Shown here: piece after piece, positions 30,894 through 40,432 of the stretch
Layout: each line of letters opens with the position of its first letter
Numbering within the stretch: the first letter of the stretch is position 1
DNA from: Asaia bogorensis
Lineage (GTDB): Bacteria > Pseudomonadota > Alphaproteobacteria > Acetobacterales > Acetobacteraceae
Assembly (NCBI RefSeq): GCF_900465345.1
Contig: NZ_UEGO01000028.1
Location: 1-64,000, forward strand
Length of the DNA stretch: 64,000 nucleotides
Direction: 5' to 3'
Notes under the pieces: generated by a model
What the model was told of the DNA's origin: nothing
The model's input: only the letters and a program-made list of their open reading frames with translations
The model's database searches: none
Program-made: the position numbers and the translations under genes

Positions 30894-33290
30894 ATGAAAC
30901 TCAGACATCGTCTCATTATCTCGGCCAGCCTCCCTGCCCTGCTTGTCGCAATGCACCCCGCGGCGATGGCCCAGAATGTTACGGTCGCCCAGCGTGACGC
31001 GGCACAGCCAAACCAGAAAAAAAAGACGCGACAGGCCCAGCCAGCCCGCAAGCGTGCAACTGCGACAGCTGCCGAGCCAAAAACCGCGGTCGAGGCAAAA
31101 TCGCCTGAATCGATCATTGTTCTCGGCGCTGGTCAGGCCCGCGAAACACAGACGATCTCCCGCACGGCCATTCAGGAATACACACCGGGTACGAGCCCGT
31201 TCAAGGCGCTGTCTAAACTGCCGGGGGTCATGTTCACCTCGTCCGATCCGCTGGGCTCCTATGAATGGTCGCAGCAGATCATCATCCGTGGCTTTGACCA
31301 GAGCCGGCTTGGCTTCACCTTTGATGGCGTCCCGCTCGGCAATCTGGCCTATGGCAATGATAACGGGCTTTCTATCGGTCGCGCCTTGCAAACCGAGAAT
31401 AACGGCCCCGCCACGCTAACGCAGGGCGCAGGGGCTGTGGGTGTCGCAGCATCCAATGACCTCGGTGGTGCGCTTCAATTCACCTCCATTGATCCGTCAG
31501 ACAAATTCGGCGCCGATGTCAGTGGCACGATCGGCTCCGCCTCCACCTGGCGTACCTTCGCCCGCATCAATAGCGGTATGCTCAAGGGCGGCGGCAAGTT
31601 CTATGTGTCCTATGACCATCAGGACGCGAATAAATGGAAGGGTGACGGCGTGCAGCGCCAGGACCAGGCCAATGCGAAATATGTCCAGCCATTGGGAGAC
31701 AACCTGAAACTGACTGTTTTTGGCGACTGGTCCAAGCGCGCCGAAAATGACTATCAGGATCTCTCCCTCGCTCAGATCAAGACTTACGGCTATAATCTCG
31801 ACAATATCACAGGCAACTACGCCCTCGCGAAGCAGATTGCCTATGCCTATCAGAATGGCACCGCCTTTCCGAAAGGCATCGAAAATCAGGATACTGTCTA
31901 TTATAATGCAGGCGGCCTGCGCGAGGACGCCATGGGATATGGCAAGCTTGATTTCCGGATCAATAATCGCCTGTCCGGCTATGTCATGGGTTATGGCCAC
32001 ACCAACACAGGTGAAGGCGTGTGGGTTACGCCCTATACGGCAACACCCACACAGCTTGGTGGCTCCCCTCTTTCCACCCGCACGACAGAATACGATATCC
32101 ATCGCGCCGGTTTCATTGGCAGCCTGACATACAAGATCGCCAACCACGCCATCGAAGGCGGGTTCTGGTTCGAAAATAACAATTTCAACCAGGCACGCCG
32201 CTTCTACCCGCTGGCGCTGGATGGCTCACCCTCCTCGACGCACTGGTATCGTGACAACGCCTTCGCAACGCAGTGGCAGAGTGCCTTCAACACCAAGACC
32301 TATCAGGTCCATCTGGGTGATACCTGGAAGATCACACCGAAGCTGAAGGTCAATTACGGCTTCAAGTCGCTGATCGTGGACAACACGGCACGCGCCATGA
32401 ACGGCAGCTATCTTGGCACCCCCATGCCCACGGCCTATCCCTCGGGCTCGCTCAACGCCACCAATGGCTTCCTCCCTCAAATCGGCGCGAATTATCGGTT
32501 CAACCATAACCACGAAATCTTCGTGGATTATGCGCGCAACATGGCTGCCTTCGATAGCGCCCAGACCTCGGGGCCGTTCTCGACCACAGTTGCCGGCTTC
32601 CAGGCGCTTCAGGGCAAGCTGAAGCCCGAAATGTCCAACACGGAAGAACTCGGCTACCGCTATCACACCAGGACATTCCAGGCGACCGTGACCGGCTACT
32701 ATGTCGAATTCGGCAATCGCCTGCTGGCTGTGACGCAGGGTGTGGGTATTCAGGGTAACGCCTCTGTTCTGTCGAATGTCGGCGGGGTGATCTCACGCGG
32801 TATCGATACCGCCGTGAACTGGCAGTTCGCGCCCAACTGGTCGATTTTCGCTTCCTATGCCTTCAACAACTCCTTCTATGAGGATGATGTGATGGCTGAT
32901 GGCAAGGTCTCGGCCGCCATCAAGGGCAAGAACGTGGTCGGCATGCCGCGCAATCTGGCCAATGTGCAGCTTGGCTATGATGACGGGCAGATCTGGGGCA
33001 ACGTGCTCATGCAGATCCAGGATCGACGTTACTACACCTATACGAACGATGCCTATGTGCCGGCCAATGACGTGTTCAACCTGAATCTCGGCTATCGCTT
33101 CAAGAGCCATAATTTCTGGCTCCGCGGTCTGGATACGCAGATCAACGTCTCCAACCTGTTCAACAAGCGCTATGTGGCGACAGTGGGCAGCAACGGCTTT
33201 ATCAATTCCGATCCGTCCGGCACATTCCAGACGCTTCAGGCCGCAGCCCCGCGCATGGTTTTCTTCACGATCCGCAAGCATTTCAACTGA
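30894..33290 (+). CDS. TonB-dependent outer-membrane receptor (paired with phospholipase C)
   Basis: A 798-aa receptor. The signal peptide ends near AMAQ-NV. A low-complexity Lys/Ala-rich linker (about 40-75) leads to the plug: FKALSKLPGVMFTS, QIIIRGFDQSRLGFTFDGVPLG, LTQGAGAVGVAASNDLGGALQF. The beta barrel follows, ending with FNKRYVATVGSN and a terminal Phe-rich strand (FFTIRKHFN). No classical Ton box can be assigned with certainty. The phospholipase gene starts 17 bp after the stop, so the two are one operon and the receptor may import a product released by that enzyme. The ligand is unknown. Confidence 0.9.
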   Translation: MKLRHRLIISASLPALLVAMHPAAMAQNVTVAQRDAAQPNQKKKTRQAQPARKRATATAAEPKTAVEAKSPESIIVLGAGQARETQTISRTAIQEYTPGTSPFKALSKLPGVMFTSSDPLGSYEWSQQIIIRGFDQSRLGFTFDGVPLGNLAYGNDNGLSIGRALQTENNGPATLTQGAGAVGVAASNDLGGALQFTSIDPSDKFGADVSGTIGSASTWRTFARINSGMLKGGGKFYVSYDHQDANKWKGDGVQRQDQANAKYVQPLGDNLKLTVFGDWSKRAENDYQDLSLAQIKTYGYNLDNITGNYALAKQIAYAYQNGTAFPKGIENQDTVYYNAGGLREDAMGYGKLDFRINNRLSGYVMGYGHTNTGEGVWVTPYTATPTQLGGSPLSTRTTEYDIHRAGFIGSLTYKIANHAIEGGFWFENNNFNQARRFYPLALDGSPSSTHWYRDNAFATQWQSAFNTKTYQVHLGDTWKITPKLKVNYGFKSLIVDNTARAMNGSYLGTPMPTAYPSGSLNATNGFLPQIGANYRFNHNHEIFVDYARNMAAFDSAQTSGPFSTTVAGFQALQGKLKPEMSNTEELGYRYHTRTFQATVTGYYVEFGNRLLAVTQGVGIQGNASVLSNVGGVISRGIDTAVNWQFAPNWSIFASYAFNNSFYEDDVMADGKVSAAIKGKNVVGMPRNLANVQLGYDDGQIWGNVLMQIQDRRYYTYTNDAYVPANDVFNLNLGYRFKSHNFWLRGLDTQINVSNLFNKRYVATVGSNGFINSDPSGTFQTLQAAAPRMVFFTIRKHFN

Positions 33291-33307
33291 GTTCCGGAGC
33301 AGTCAGC

Positions 33308-35329
33308 ATGAAACCCAGCCGTCGGCATTTCCTTCATCTCGGTGCTGCCGCGCTGGCGGGGACCATGTTGCCAGAAAACCTGCGTCAGGCCCTCGCCATC
33401 CCTGCCAATCGTGAAACCGGCACGATCAGGGATGTCAAGCATGTCGTTATCCTGATGCAGGAAAACCGGGCGTTCGATCACTACTTCGGCACCTTGCGTG
33501 GCGTGCGTGGTTTTGGCGACCCCCGCGCCGAAAAGCAGGCGGATGGGAGCCCGGTCTTTGCCCAGAAGGACGCAACAGGCCGGGCCATATGGCCTTTCCT
33601 GTTCGATACGATCCATACCTCGGCGGCCTGCCTCAAAAGCCTTGACCATAGCTGGAAAGGCACCCAGTCCGCATGGAACGAGTGGGATGGCTGGGTCCCC
33701 CATAAAAGCCCGATGACGATGGGGTATTTTACCCGCGCAGAAATTCCCTATTACTACGCACTGGCCGACGCCTTCACCATTTGCGACGCCTATCACGCTT
33801 CCATTTTCGGCCCGACCAATCCCAATCGCCTCTATTTCTTTACCGGTACAAACGGCCTTGCCGTCGGCGCTGATGGCAAACAGGCGGTCGAGAATGTCGA
33901 TGACGGCAACTGGTCAGCCGATATGGCGCACGACAATCCCGCCTTCACACCTTTTGACTGGACGACCTATCCCGAGCGCCTTGAGGAGGCCGGGGTGAGC
34001 TGGAAATTCTACCAGGAATACGACAATTTTGGCGACAATCCCCTCGCCTCCTTCAGGCAGTTCCGTAATCTCGACAAGCAGGACTGGCGGTATCGTCAGG
34101 CGCGCGCTGTCGTTCCGGGCTCAAACAAGGAGAACATGCACGAACTGGAGGGGCGCTACCTGCTGGAGGCCTTCGAGAAGGACATTATCGATGGAACGCT
34201 GCCTCAGGTGTCATGGATCGTCCCACCGGCGGCCCTGTCGGAGCATCCCGAAGCGCCGCCCGGCTTTGGCGAGCATCTGATTTCCAAGCTGATCGACATT
34301 TTCGTTCGACACCCCGACACATGGGCCAAGACTGTTTTCATTCTGAATTATGATGAGAATGACGGGTTTTTCGACCACGTACCGCCGCCTGTTCCTTCAT
34401 CGCAGACAGCAACTGGCCAGCTTCCGGACGGTGAGGCCTATCACGGCGAGCCTGTCGGCCTCGGGCCCCGCGTACCCGCCCTGATCATCTCGCCCTGGAC
34501 AAAAGGCGGGTGGGTCAATTCGCAGGTGTTCGACCATACGTCGGTCATCCGGTTTCTGGAGCAGCGATTCAATGTTCCCTGCCCGACCATTACACCCTGG
34601 CGCCGTGCGGTTTGCGGCGATCTGACCTCTGCCTTCGATTTCAGCAAGCCTGATGCGAAGTGGTCCGTGGCTCTTCCTGATACGAGCGCGTATCTGCCCC
34701 AGACACGAATTTCCTGTGCACACCCGCCTCCGCTCGTACCAGAGCATGGCAGCCTGCCCCTGCAGGAGGCCGGTCAGCGTCCGAGCCGGGCTCTGCCTTA
34801 TCGCTTCGCTGTTACCAGCCATGCCGATGCGCCGACGAAACTGGTTTTTGCCAACCCGGCTGAGCAGGGTGTAGTTTTTCGTATCCGTCAGACGGGTGAA
34901 GCAAGCCAACATCTGACCGTTGCAGGCAAGACAACCACTATGTTCCACTGTGCTGCCTCAGGCACGGTCGAGATCTACGGGCCGAACGGGTTCTACCGTC
35001 TCCATGATCCCGAAAGCGGCATTGGCCTGACTGCGCAGGCGAACGGTAACAGCCTGCATCTGTCCTTGAACTGCGCGGGACAGGGGACCGGTGCAAACGA
35101 ACCCGTCGTGCTCTCGCTCATCGATCACTATACCGGGCAGCGACACGACCTTTCCTTGCAACCGGGGCAGGTTTTGCACCACACCATACCGGTTGCCGCC
35201 AGTGACCACTGGTATCACGCCGATTGCGTCACCCGTTCGGGCAAGCTTGTTCTCTCTCTCGCGGGTCATGTCGAAAACGGATCGCCCAGCCGGTCGGACC
35301 CGCATTTCGGGCGTGGGAACCCGGCCTGA
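33308..35329 (+). CDS. phosphocholine-specific-type phospholipase C, Tat-exported
   Basis: A 673-aa phosphoesterase that hydrolyses phospholipids to diacylglycerol and a phosphorylated head group. A Tat signal (SRRHFLHLGAAALAG) is followed by the catalytic domain with MQENRAFDHYFGTLRG, SWIVPPAALSEHP and LNYDENDGFFDHVPPP, which carry the metal and threonine/asparagine-type active-site residues of the PlcN/AcpA superfamily. Two C-terminal bacterial PLC domains (about 480-570 and 580-660) complete it. It follows the TonB receptor by 17 bp. A role in phosphate or choline scavenging is likely. Confidence 0.9.
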   Translation: MKPSRRHFLHLGAAALAGTMLPENLRQALAIPANRETGTIRDVKHVVILMQENRAFDHYFGTLRGVRGFGDPRAEKQADGSPVFAQKDATGRAIWPFLFDTIHTSAACLKSLDHSWKGTQSAWNEWDGWVPHKSPMTMGYFTRAEIPYYYALADAFTICDAYHASIFGPTNPNRLYFFTGTNGLAVGADGKQAVENVDDGNWSADMAHDNPAFTPFDWTTYPERLEEAGVSWKFYQEYDNFGDNPLASFRQFRNLDKQDWRYRQARAVVPGSNKENMHELEGRYLLEAFEKDIIDGTLPQVSWIVPPAALSEHPEAPPGFGEHLISKLIDIFVRHPDTWAKTVFILNYDENDGFFDHVPPPVPSSQTATGQLPDGEAYHGEPVGLGPRVPALIISPWTKGGWVNSQVFDHTSVIRFLEQRFNVPCPTITPWRRAVCGDLTSAFDFSKPDAKWSVALPDTSAYLPQTRISCAHPPPLVPEHGSLPLQEAGQRPSRALPYRFAVTSHADAPTKLVFANPAEQGVVFRIRQTGEASQHLTVAGKTTTMFHCAASGTVEIYGPNGFYRLHDPESGIGLTAQANGNSLHLSLNCAGQGTGANEPVVLSLIDHYTGQRHDLSLQPGQVLHHTIPVAASDHWYHADCVTRSGKLVLSLAGHVENGSPSRSDPHFGRGNPA

Positions 35330-35569
35330 AAGCCTGTCTCATCAGGAAAACGACGTGAGTAATCGTTAGCGAGAACGACACAGCCATAGTTGCGAGAACA
35401 GGGACAGGACCTCATGAAGGCGCGACCCTTTCTCCCGAGCGCGTAAGGAACGGTTGTGCTGTCGCGGGCCTGCACACCCGAGGCCGTTAGCGCTGTCGTA
35501 AAATAGACGCAAGGACAAGCCAAACTATAGACCGGGATCCACTCAGCATTGACAGCACGAGTTGTAAAG

Positions 35570-35800
35570 CTAGGGTCCGACCCGATGGTGTCCCGGAGAC
35601 GGGATGAAAAGGGAACATGGTCGAACGCCATGACTGCCCCCGCAACTGTAGGTGAAGAGTGTGCGAACGTGGACCCGCCAAGGGTTCAGCCACTGGGACT
35701 ATCCCTCCGGGAAGGCCAGTTCGCACATCATGACGCACAAGTCAGGAGACCTGCCATCACACGGGGTCACGGACGAAAACCGGCGGGCGGGGTGTCCTGC
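35570..35800 (+). ncRNA. cobalamin (B12) riboswitch
   Basis: The 530-bp gap after the phospholipase gene contains the conserved core of a cobalamin riboswitch. GGGATGAAAAGGGAAC lies near 35600, then CTGCCCCCGCAACTGTA near 35634-35650, a variable arm, and the B12 box AGTCAGGAGACCTGCC at 35740-35755. A TTGACA at 35549-35554 may be its -35 element. It controls the receptor gene starting at 35860. The pairing just before that ATG is the probable switch. Nothing else was found between 35330 and 35548. Confidence 0.95.
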
Positions 35801-35859
35801 AGGTGGCAGGGGAAACACTGCCCATCGTAGTGACGTGAACACGGGATAGAACACATATC

Positions 35860-38091
35860 ATGCGCCCCATGCGCTCACTCAGGGCTTGTCTTCTGACAGG
35901 TATCTCGCTCGCGCCTGCACTTGGCCTTCCACCACTTTCACCTGCTGCCCTCGCTCAGGAGCAAGGCAGTAACGACGAGTATATTACGGCTCATGGTGAG
36001 AGTACCGGTCTCAAGGCACGCCCAGCCATAGGAGGCCGGCTCGGACTCAGCCTCCAGCATAATCCGGCCTCGATCTCGATCATTAATCAGAAGATCATCT
36101 CGCAGCGCGGCTATGTGCATGCTGAAGATGCTGCCGATTTCGCACCGGGTGTGACCTCCGGTGGCTCGCCCGGCAACCCGGCCCAGCTCATGATGCGTGG
36201 TTTCAGCGGCAACCAGGTGCTGATCCTGCGCGACGGTTTCTATTTCGGGCCCACAACCATGGTGAACCGGCCACTCAACGCCTTCAATCTCGAGGCGGTC
36301 GAGATCCTGAAAGGCCCCTCCTCCGTTCTTTATGGCCAGGGTGCCGTCGGCGGTACCGTGGATATGCGCACGCGCACGCCGGACATGGATCATGTGCGTG
36401 CCAACGCCCTGCTCTCCTACGGGAGCTTCAATAGCTGGAATGCTGGCATTGGCGGGTCAGTGCCCCTCACCCATACCCTGGCGATACGAAGCGATTTCAG
36501 CCGGACCTCATCTGATGGCTATGTCAAAGGCGCCAACCCGCGCAGCAATGACTGGACCACCACGCTTCTGTGGCATCCGGACGCGAAGTTCACGGCACGT
36601 TTTACCGTCGATTACCTGACCGATAATCTCTCGACCTATTACGGAGCGCCGCTTGTACCGGGCTCCGCTGTAAAAGACGCAGCTGGTGGGTTGCTCCATT
36701 CCACTCAGGGACTTGTCATCAGCCGAGCCTCGCTGTGGCGCAACTATAACGTGGCCAACCCACGGGCCAGCTCCGTGAATGCGACGCCGACGCTGCATCT
36801 GGACTGGGCTGCCAGTGACCATGTCTCACTGCATGACAAGGCCTATTTCCTTTATGCCAAACGTCGCTGGGACAATGCCGAGACCTACAGTTATATCGCG
36901 TCACCCGGCGCCACTGATGCGAGCGGACAGGCAATCATGCCCGGCCGGATCGGCCGCGATCGTTTCTATGTCTATCAGAACCAGCATCAGCTTGGAGACA
37001 GCGTTGATGCGCGTTTCGATTACCCCCTGTTCGGGTTACGCAATCGCCTCGTGATTGGCGGAGATGCCTACTACATTCGCTTCATCCGCAATCGCGGCTT
37101 TCCCGATGCGGATTACGCCGACAGCGTCTCATTGACGAGCCCTGAAGGCGGCGCACTCGGGTCATTTGCCGGGGAGTATCCCTACCGTAAATCTCCCACG
37201 ACCATGATCGACGCGGGGCTGTTTCTTGAGGATACCCTCTCGATCACCGACAGGCTGCGGCTGGTGGGAGGGTTCAGATATGACTGGCTTTCGCTCGACA
37301 GGCAGAACTTCAACCAGAATGGCCAGTTCAACGCATCTACCAGCTTCAGGGGGCATTACAATCCGGCCAATTTCCGCATCGGTCCGGTTTTCGACCTTTT
37401 GCCCAATCTGAGCCTGTATGGGGTATATACCACGGCTGAGGACCCACCGGGCTCCAATCTTTTCCTTGCCAATCGAGGGCAATTCTCCCGCTTGAGTCAC
37501 TCGCGTCAGGGAGAGATTGGGCTCAAAGCAAGCGCTCTTTCGGGACGGCTCGTCACAACCTTGTCCTTCTTCGATATCCGTAGGACGAGGGTGCTGGTCC
37601 AGACCGGACAGGATAGCGTTTCGACAGCTGGCAGCCAGAAATCGCGTGGTCTGGAGTGGCAGGCCGATTGGCGCATTGACCGGCACTGGAGCGTCTCGGG
37701 AAATGTGGCCTATACCTATGCCCGTTACGGCACATTCTTCCCGAATGCCTCGACCGATGCGAGCGGCAATCAGGTTCCCGACGTCCCGGCGGTAACGGCC
37801 AATCTATGGGGCGTATGGTCGAGCGTTCTCGACCTGCCGCTCGATCTGGGCGCGGGCATGCGTTACGTCTCGGCACGCAAGGGTGATTATGCCAATACCC
37901 TTACGCTCAAGGACTATGCCCTTGTGAACGTGTTTGCTGGCTGGCACGTCTATAAGGGGATCACCCTGTATGGTCGTATAGATAATCTTGCAAACAAGCA
38001 TTACGTGCAATGGGCCGATACCAGCTATCCAAGCGAGGTACTGATCGGCGCGCCGCGCTCATTCACGATCAGCATGCAGGCCTCCTTTTGA
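35860..38091 (+). CDS. TonB-dependent receptor under cobalamin riboswitch control
   Basis: A 743-aa receptor with a signal peptide (cleavage near ALA-QE) and a complete plug and barrel. The plug motifs NPASISIINQKIISQRG, RGFSGNQVLILRDGF and VEILKGPSSVLYGQGAVGGTV, plus the final aromatic SMQASF, match the siderophore (FhuE/FpvA-like) branch rather than classic BtuB. Regulation by the riboswitch argues for transport of cobalamin or a related corrinoid, or of cobalt. A GGGAGGC/GCCTCCC hairpin at 38098-38115 follows the stop. No cobalamin synthesis or btuCDF genes are adjacent. Confidence 0.9.
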   Translation: MRPMRSLRACLLTGISLAPALGLPPLSPAALAQEQGSNDEYITAHGESTGLKARPAIGGRLGLSLQHNPASISIINQKIISQRGYVHAEDAADFAPGVTSGGSPGNPAQLMMRGFSGNQVLILRDGFYFGPTTMVNRPLNAFNLEAVEILKGPSSVLYGQGAVGGTVDMRTRTPDMDHVRANALLSYGSFNSWNAGIGGSVPLTHTLAIRSDFSRTSSDGYVKGANPRSNDWTTTLLWHPDAKFTARFTVDYLTDNLSTYYGAPLVPGSAVKDAAGGLLHSTQGLVISRASLWRNYNVANPRASSVNATPTLHLDWAASDHVSLHDKAYFLYAKRRWDNAETYSYIASPGATDASGQAIMPGRIGRDRFYVYQNQHQLGDSVDARFDYPLFGLRNRLVIGGDAYYIRFIRNRGFPDADYADSVSLTSPEGGALGSFAGEYPYRKSPTTMIDAGLFLEDTLSITDRLRLVGGFRYDWLSLDRQNFNQNGQFNASTSFRGHYNPANFRIGPVFDLLPNLSLYGVYTTAEDPPGSNLFLANRGQFSRLSHSRQGEIGLKASALSGRLVTTLSFFDIRRTRVLVQTGQDSVSTAGSQKSRGLEWQADWRIDRHWSVSGNVAYTYARYGTFFPNASTDASGNQVPDVPAVTANLWGVWSSVLDLPLDLGAGMRYVSARKGDYANTLTLKDYALVNVFAGWHVYKGITLYGRIDNLANKHYVQWADTSYPSEVLIGAPRSFTISMQASF

Positions 38092-38097
38092 AGGCGT

Positions 38098-38115
38098 GGG
38101 AGGCGAATGCCTCCC
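38098..38115 (+). terminator. hairpin after the riboswitch-controlled receptor
   Basis: GGGAGGC and GCCTCCC pair around GAAT, 6 bp after the receptor stop. A short pyrimidine stretch (TCGTT) follows. Likely a transcription end, though the T-run is weak. Confidence 0.55.
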
Positions 38116-38202
38116 TCGTTATCCAGGAAGGGATCACCTCCCCTTGCTGAACGTCCCCTGTGTCATTGAAGCCGATCAGGCCCGTCGATAGAGCGCGACG
38201 GG

Positions 38203-39021
38203 TCAGAAAGTGCCATGTTTCTGTTCGGGGGTCGCGAAAAGCGCGATCAGACGCGAAACCCGTCGCGTGAGGCGTGGATGGGTCGACATGATCTCCACCA
38301 TGAAGCCAGCCATGCCTGGCACTTGTGCCTCCTGCTCGGCGAAAGCCTCAGCATTCATCGACGTATTGAGGCGTCGTGCTCCGCAGGCGAGCATTTGCAA
38401 CGCCCCTACGCCGTCGCGATAATCCGGCAGGATCGATGCACCTACGGCATCGCAGCTATATTCGCGTCCGCGTGAATAGGCACGGTAAAGGAACGGTACC
38501 AGATAGGCCGGCGCACGAAGCAAGGTCTTGAAGCCGTTGAGATGCCCAAGCACATGATGGGCGATTTCATGACCCATGATGAAACGAAGCTGCGCATCTG
38601 TATCTGTCTCGATGATGGCCGAGGTCAGGAACACATAGCGTCCACGAAGCAGGCGTATGGCAAAGGCATTTGTGATACCATGGGAGTTATAGATGAAGGC
38701 GCGTGGGATTTCACTCAAGCCGAGTGTCTGACTGACCTCAGCAAACGTCGCGTAAAGATCGGGAAACTGCTTGGGTGAGAGCGCGACCATGTTGCCGAGC
38801 GCATATGCACGATAGAGCGCCGCAGCGACAAGGCTAACGACGCAGAACACGCCAAGATAGATCACGAGAACCACGAGGTGAACCGCCGCGCCTGGACGGG
38901 CCAGCGCCGCCACAATAAAGGCCGCCAACACGAGAACCCAGATGATGATGCCGAAGGCGGTCAGTACCCCACCATACAGCACTTCTCTGGAGTGACGATA
39001 TTTTCTCAATTCAGATTTCAC
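38203..39021 (-). CDS. M48-family zinc metalloprotease (HtpX-like)
   Basis: A 272-aa membrane protease. Two hydrophobic segments lie at about 20-45 and 48-75, then the zinc motif MGHEIAHHVLGH and the third ligand region EYSCDAVGASI. It probably degrades misfolded membrane proteins, as HtpX does, although it has two N-terminal helices and no C-terminal pair. It is monocistronic by layout, convergent with the receptor gene. Confidence 0.88.
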   Translation of the reverse strand: MKSELRKYRHSREVLYGGVLTAFGIIIWVLVLAAFIVAALARPGAAVHLVVLVIYLGVFCVVSLVAAALYRAYALGNMVALSPKQFPDLYATFAEVSQTLGLSEIPRAFIYNSHGITNAFAIRLLRGRYVFLTSAIIETDTDAQLRFIMGHEIAHHVLGHLNGFKTLLRAPAYLVPFLYRAYSRGREYSCDAVGASILPDYRDGVGALQMLACGARRLNTSMNAEAFAEQEAQVPGMAGFMVEIMSTHPRLTRRVSRLIALFATPEQKHGTF

Positions 39022-39223
39022 AGCGTTCCAGCGCCTCTATTCTTATTGGTTTGTTCGACAAGCGAGGCCGACCGTAACAATAGAAGCGCGAAACTGCATG
39101 TGATTTACCGTATCAAGCGAAGATATGCGGCATAGAGCGCCTGCGCCGTCGCAAGACCGTGGCGATGATTTCCCTTGAAGCAGGTATTAAGCTATCTTTT
39201 CGTGCTCAACCGAAAGGACAGGT

Positions 39224-40432
39224 ATGAACGATTTTACGGCGCTCATCGCGGATCTGGGCTTGTTCGTGTTTGTCCCCTGGGTCCTTTGGCGCCTGCTCGG
39301 TCGCGCCATACCGATAGCGGTTATACCGATCCTCATTGGTATCCTTGCCGCAGTCTGGCATATACCTCTCAAGTCTATCGGTGTTCCCTCCTTCTACGGC
39401 GACACTATTGGATGGGTTGCCGTTCTTGTGCTGGCTTTTACAGCGGGAATGGAGATGTGGCAGCACCCCGAGGGTGACAAACCGGAGGGCCAGATTCCCG
39501 CGCCAGGTTTGCCCCGCCTGTTTGGAGGGGCGGCTTCAGCCTTGGGCGGACCATTCCTTATTGGTACCGTTCTCGTTTACTACTTTTTTCTGCCTCTGCC
39601 CGGGTGGCACGCTCCTGCTGTCTCACCACTGATCGGCGCAGCTTCGATCGGCCTATGCGTCGCCGTCAGTGCGTTACCGGTGCTTATCGGCATCGTCCGC
39701 GAATTGCCGGTGAGGGACAAGCCGATCGGGCAGCTGGCACTCAAGCTCGCCGTCATAGATGACGCCACGCTCTGGATCGGTCTCGCTCTTCTTCAATTTG
39801 CGGCTGAGCGCCAATCGGCTATGCATAGCTGGGGTTTTAAACAGTGTCTCGCGATTATTCTCCTGATCGGCCTTGGTGTTATTGGCTCTCTGGCTTCGCG
39901 TCACATACGAAATCCGCCCAAGGCTGTCATATGGGGCGTTGTACCCATCTATCTTGTCATCGGGTCATGGGCCAGCATGACGCTTGGCCTGCATGAATTG
40001 ATCGGCGCGTATTTTGCCGGCGCATTCATGCCGCCCTCATGGGTGCGACGTCTGCCTTTCGAGGCTGTTTCCACATTCTGCCTCATCTGGCTGGCACCGC
40101 TCTTCTTTGGCCATAGTGGTCTACGCATCGACGGAGATGCGCTGACTTGGCCATCCGTCCTGGCATCTTTCTCGCTTGTGCTGATTTCTATCGTGACGAA
40201 GATGGGGTCGATCTATCTCATCCCCCCCTCGTCGGACCTCTCAAAACGTCAGACCCTCAGCCTTGGGGCATTATTGCAATGCAAGGGCTTAATGGAGATT
40301 GTCGCTGCGACCATCCTGAATGAGCAGGGCATGTTGTCTGAATTTGCTTTCGCATCGCTCATGGTTCTGGCTGTTATCTCAACCGTGCTCACCGGCCCCA
40401 TGTTCCATATCCTGAAGCCCAGACCTAGATGA
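39224..40432 (+). CDS. CPA2-type cation/proton antiporter (Na+/H+ exchanger domain)
   Basis: A 402-aa protein with 11-13 hydrophobic segments. LAFTAGMEMW (TM4-5) and LAVIDDATLWIGL (with the DD pair of ion-binding aspartates) are the signature positions of the family. No TrkA-N or TrkA-C domain is attached, unlike KefB/KefC. A ribosome-binding site (AAAGGAC) precedes the ATG. It likely exchanges sodium or potassium for protons, consistent with life at low pH, but the ion is not known. Confidence 0.87.
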   Translation: MNDFTALIADLGLFVFVPWVLWRLLGRAIPIAVIPILIGILAAVWHIPLKSIGVPSFYGDTIGWVAVLVLAFTAGMEMWQHPEGDKPEGQIPAPGLPRLFGGAASALGGPFLIGTVLVYYFFLPLPGWHAPAVSPLIGAASIGLCVAVSALPVLIGIVRELPVRDKPIGQLALKLAVIDDATLWIGLALLQFAAERQSAMHSWGFKQCLAIILLIGLGVIGSLASRHIRNPPKAVIWGVVPIYLVIGSWASMTLGLHELIGAYFAGAFMPPSWVRRLPFEAVSTFCLIWLAPLFFGHSGLRIDGDALTWPSVLASFSLVLISIVTKMGSIYLIPPSSDLSKRQTLSLGALLQCKGLMEIVAATILNEQGMLSEFAFASLMVLAVISTVLTGPMFHILKPRPR

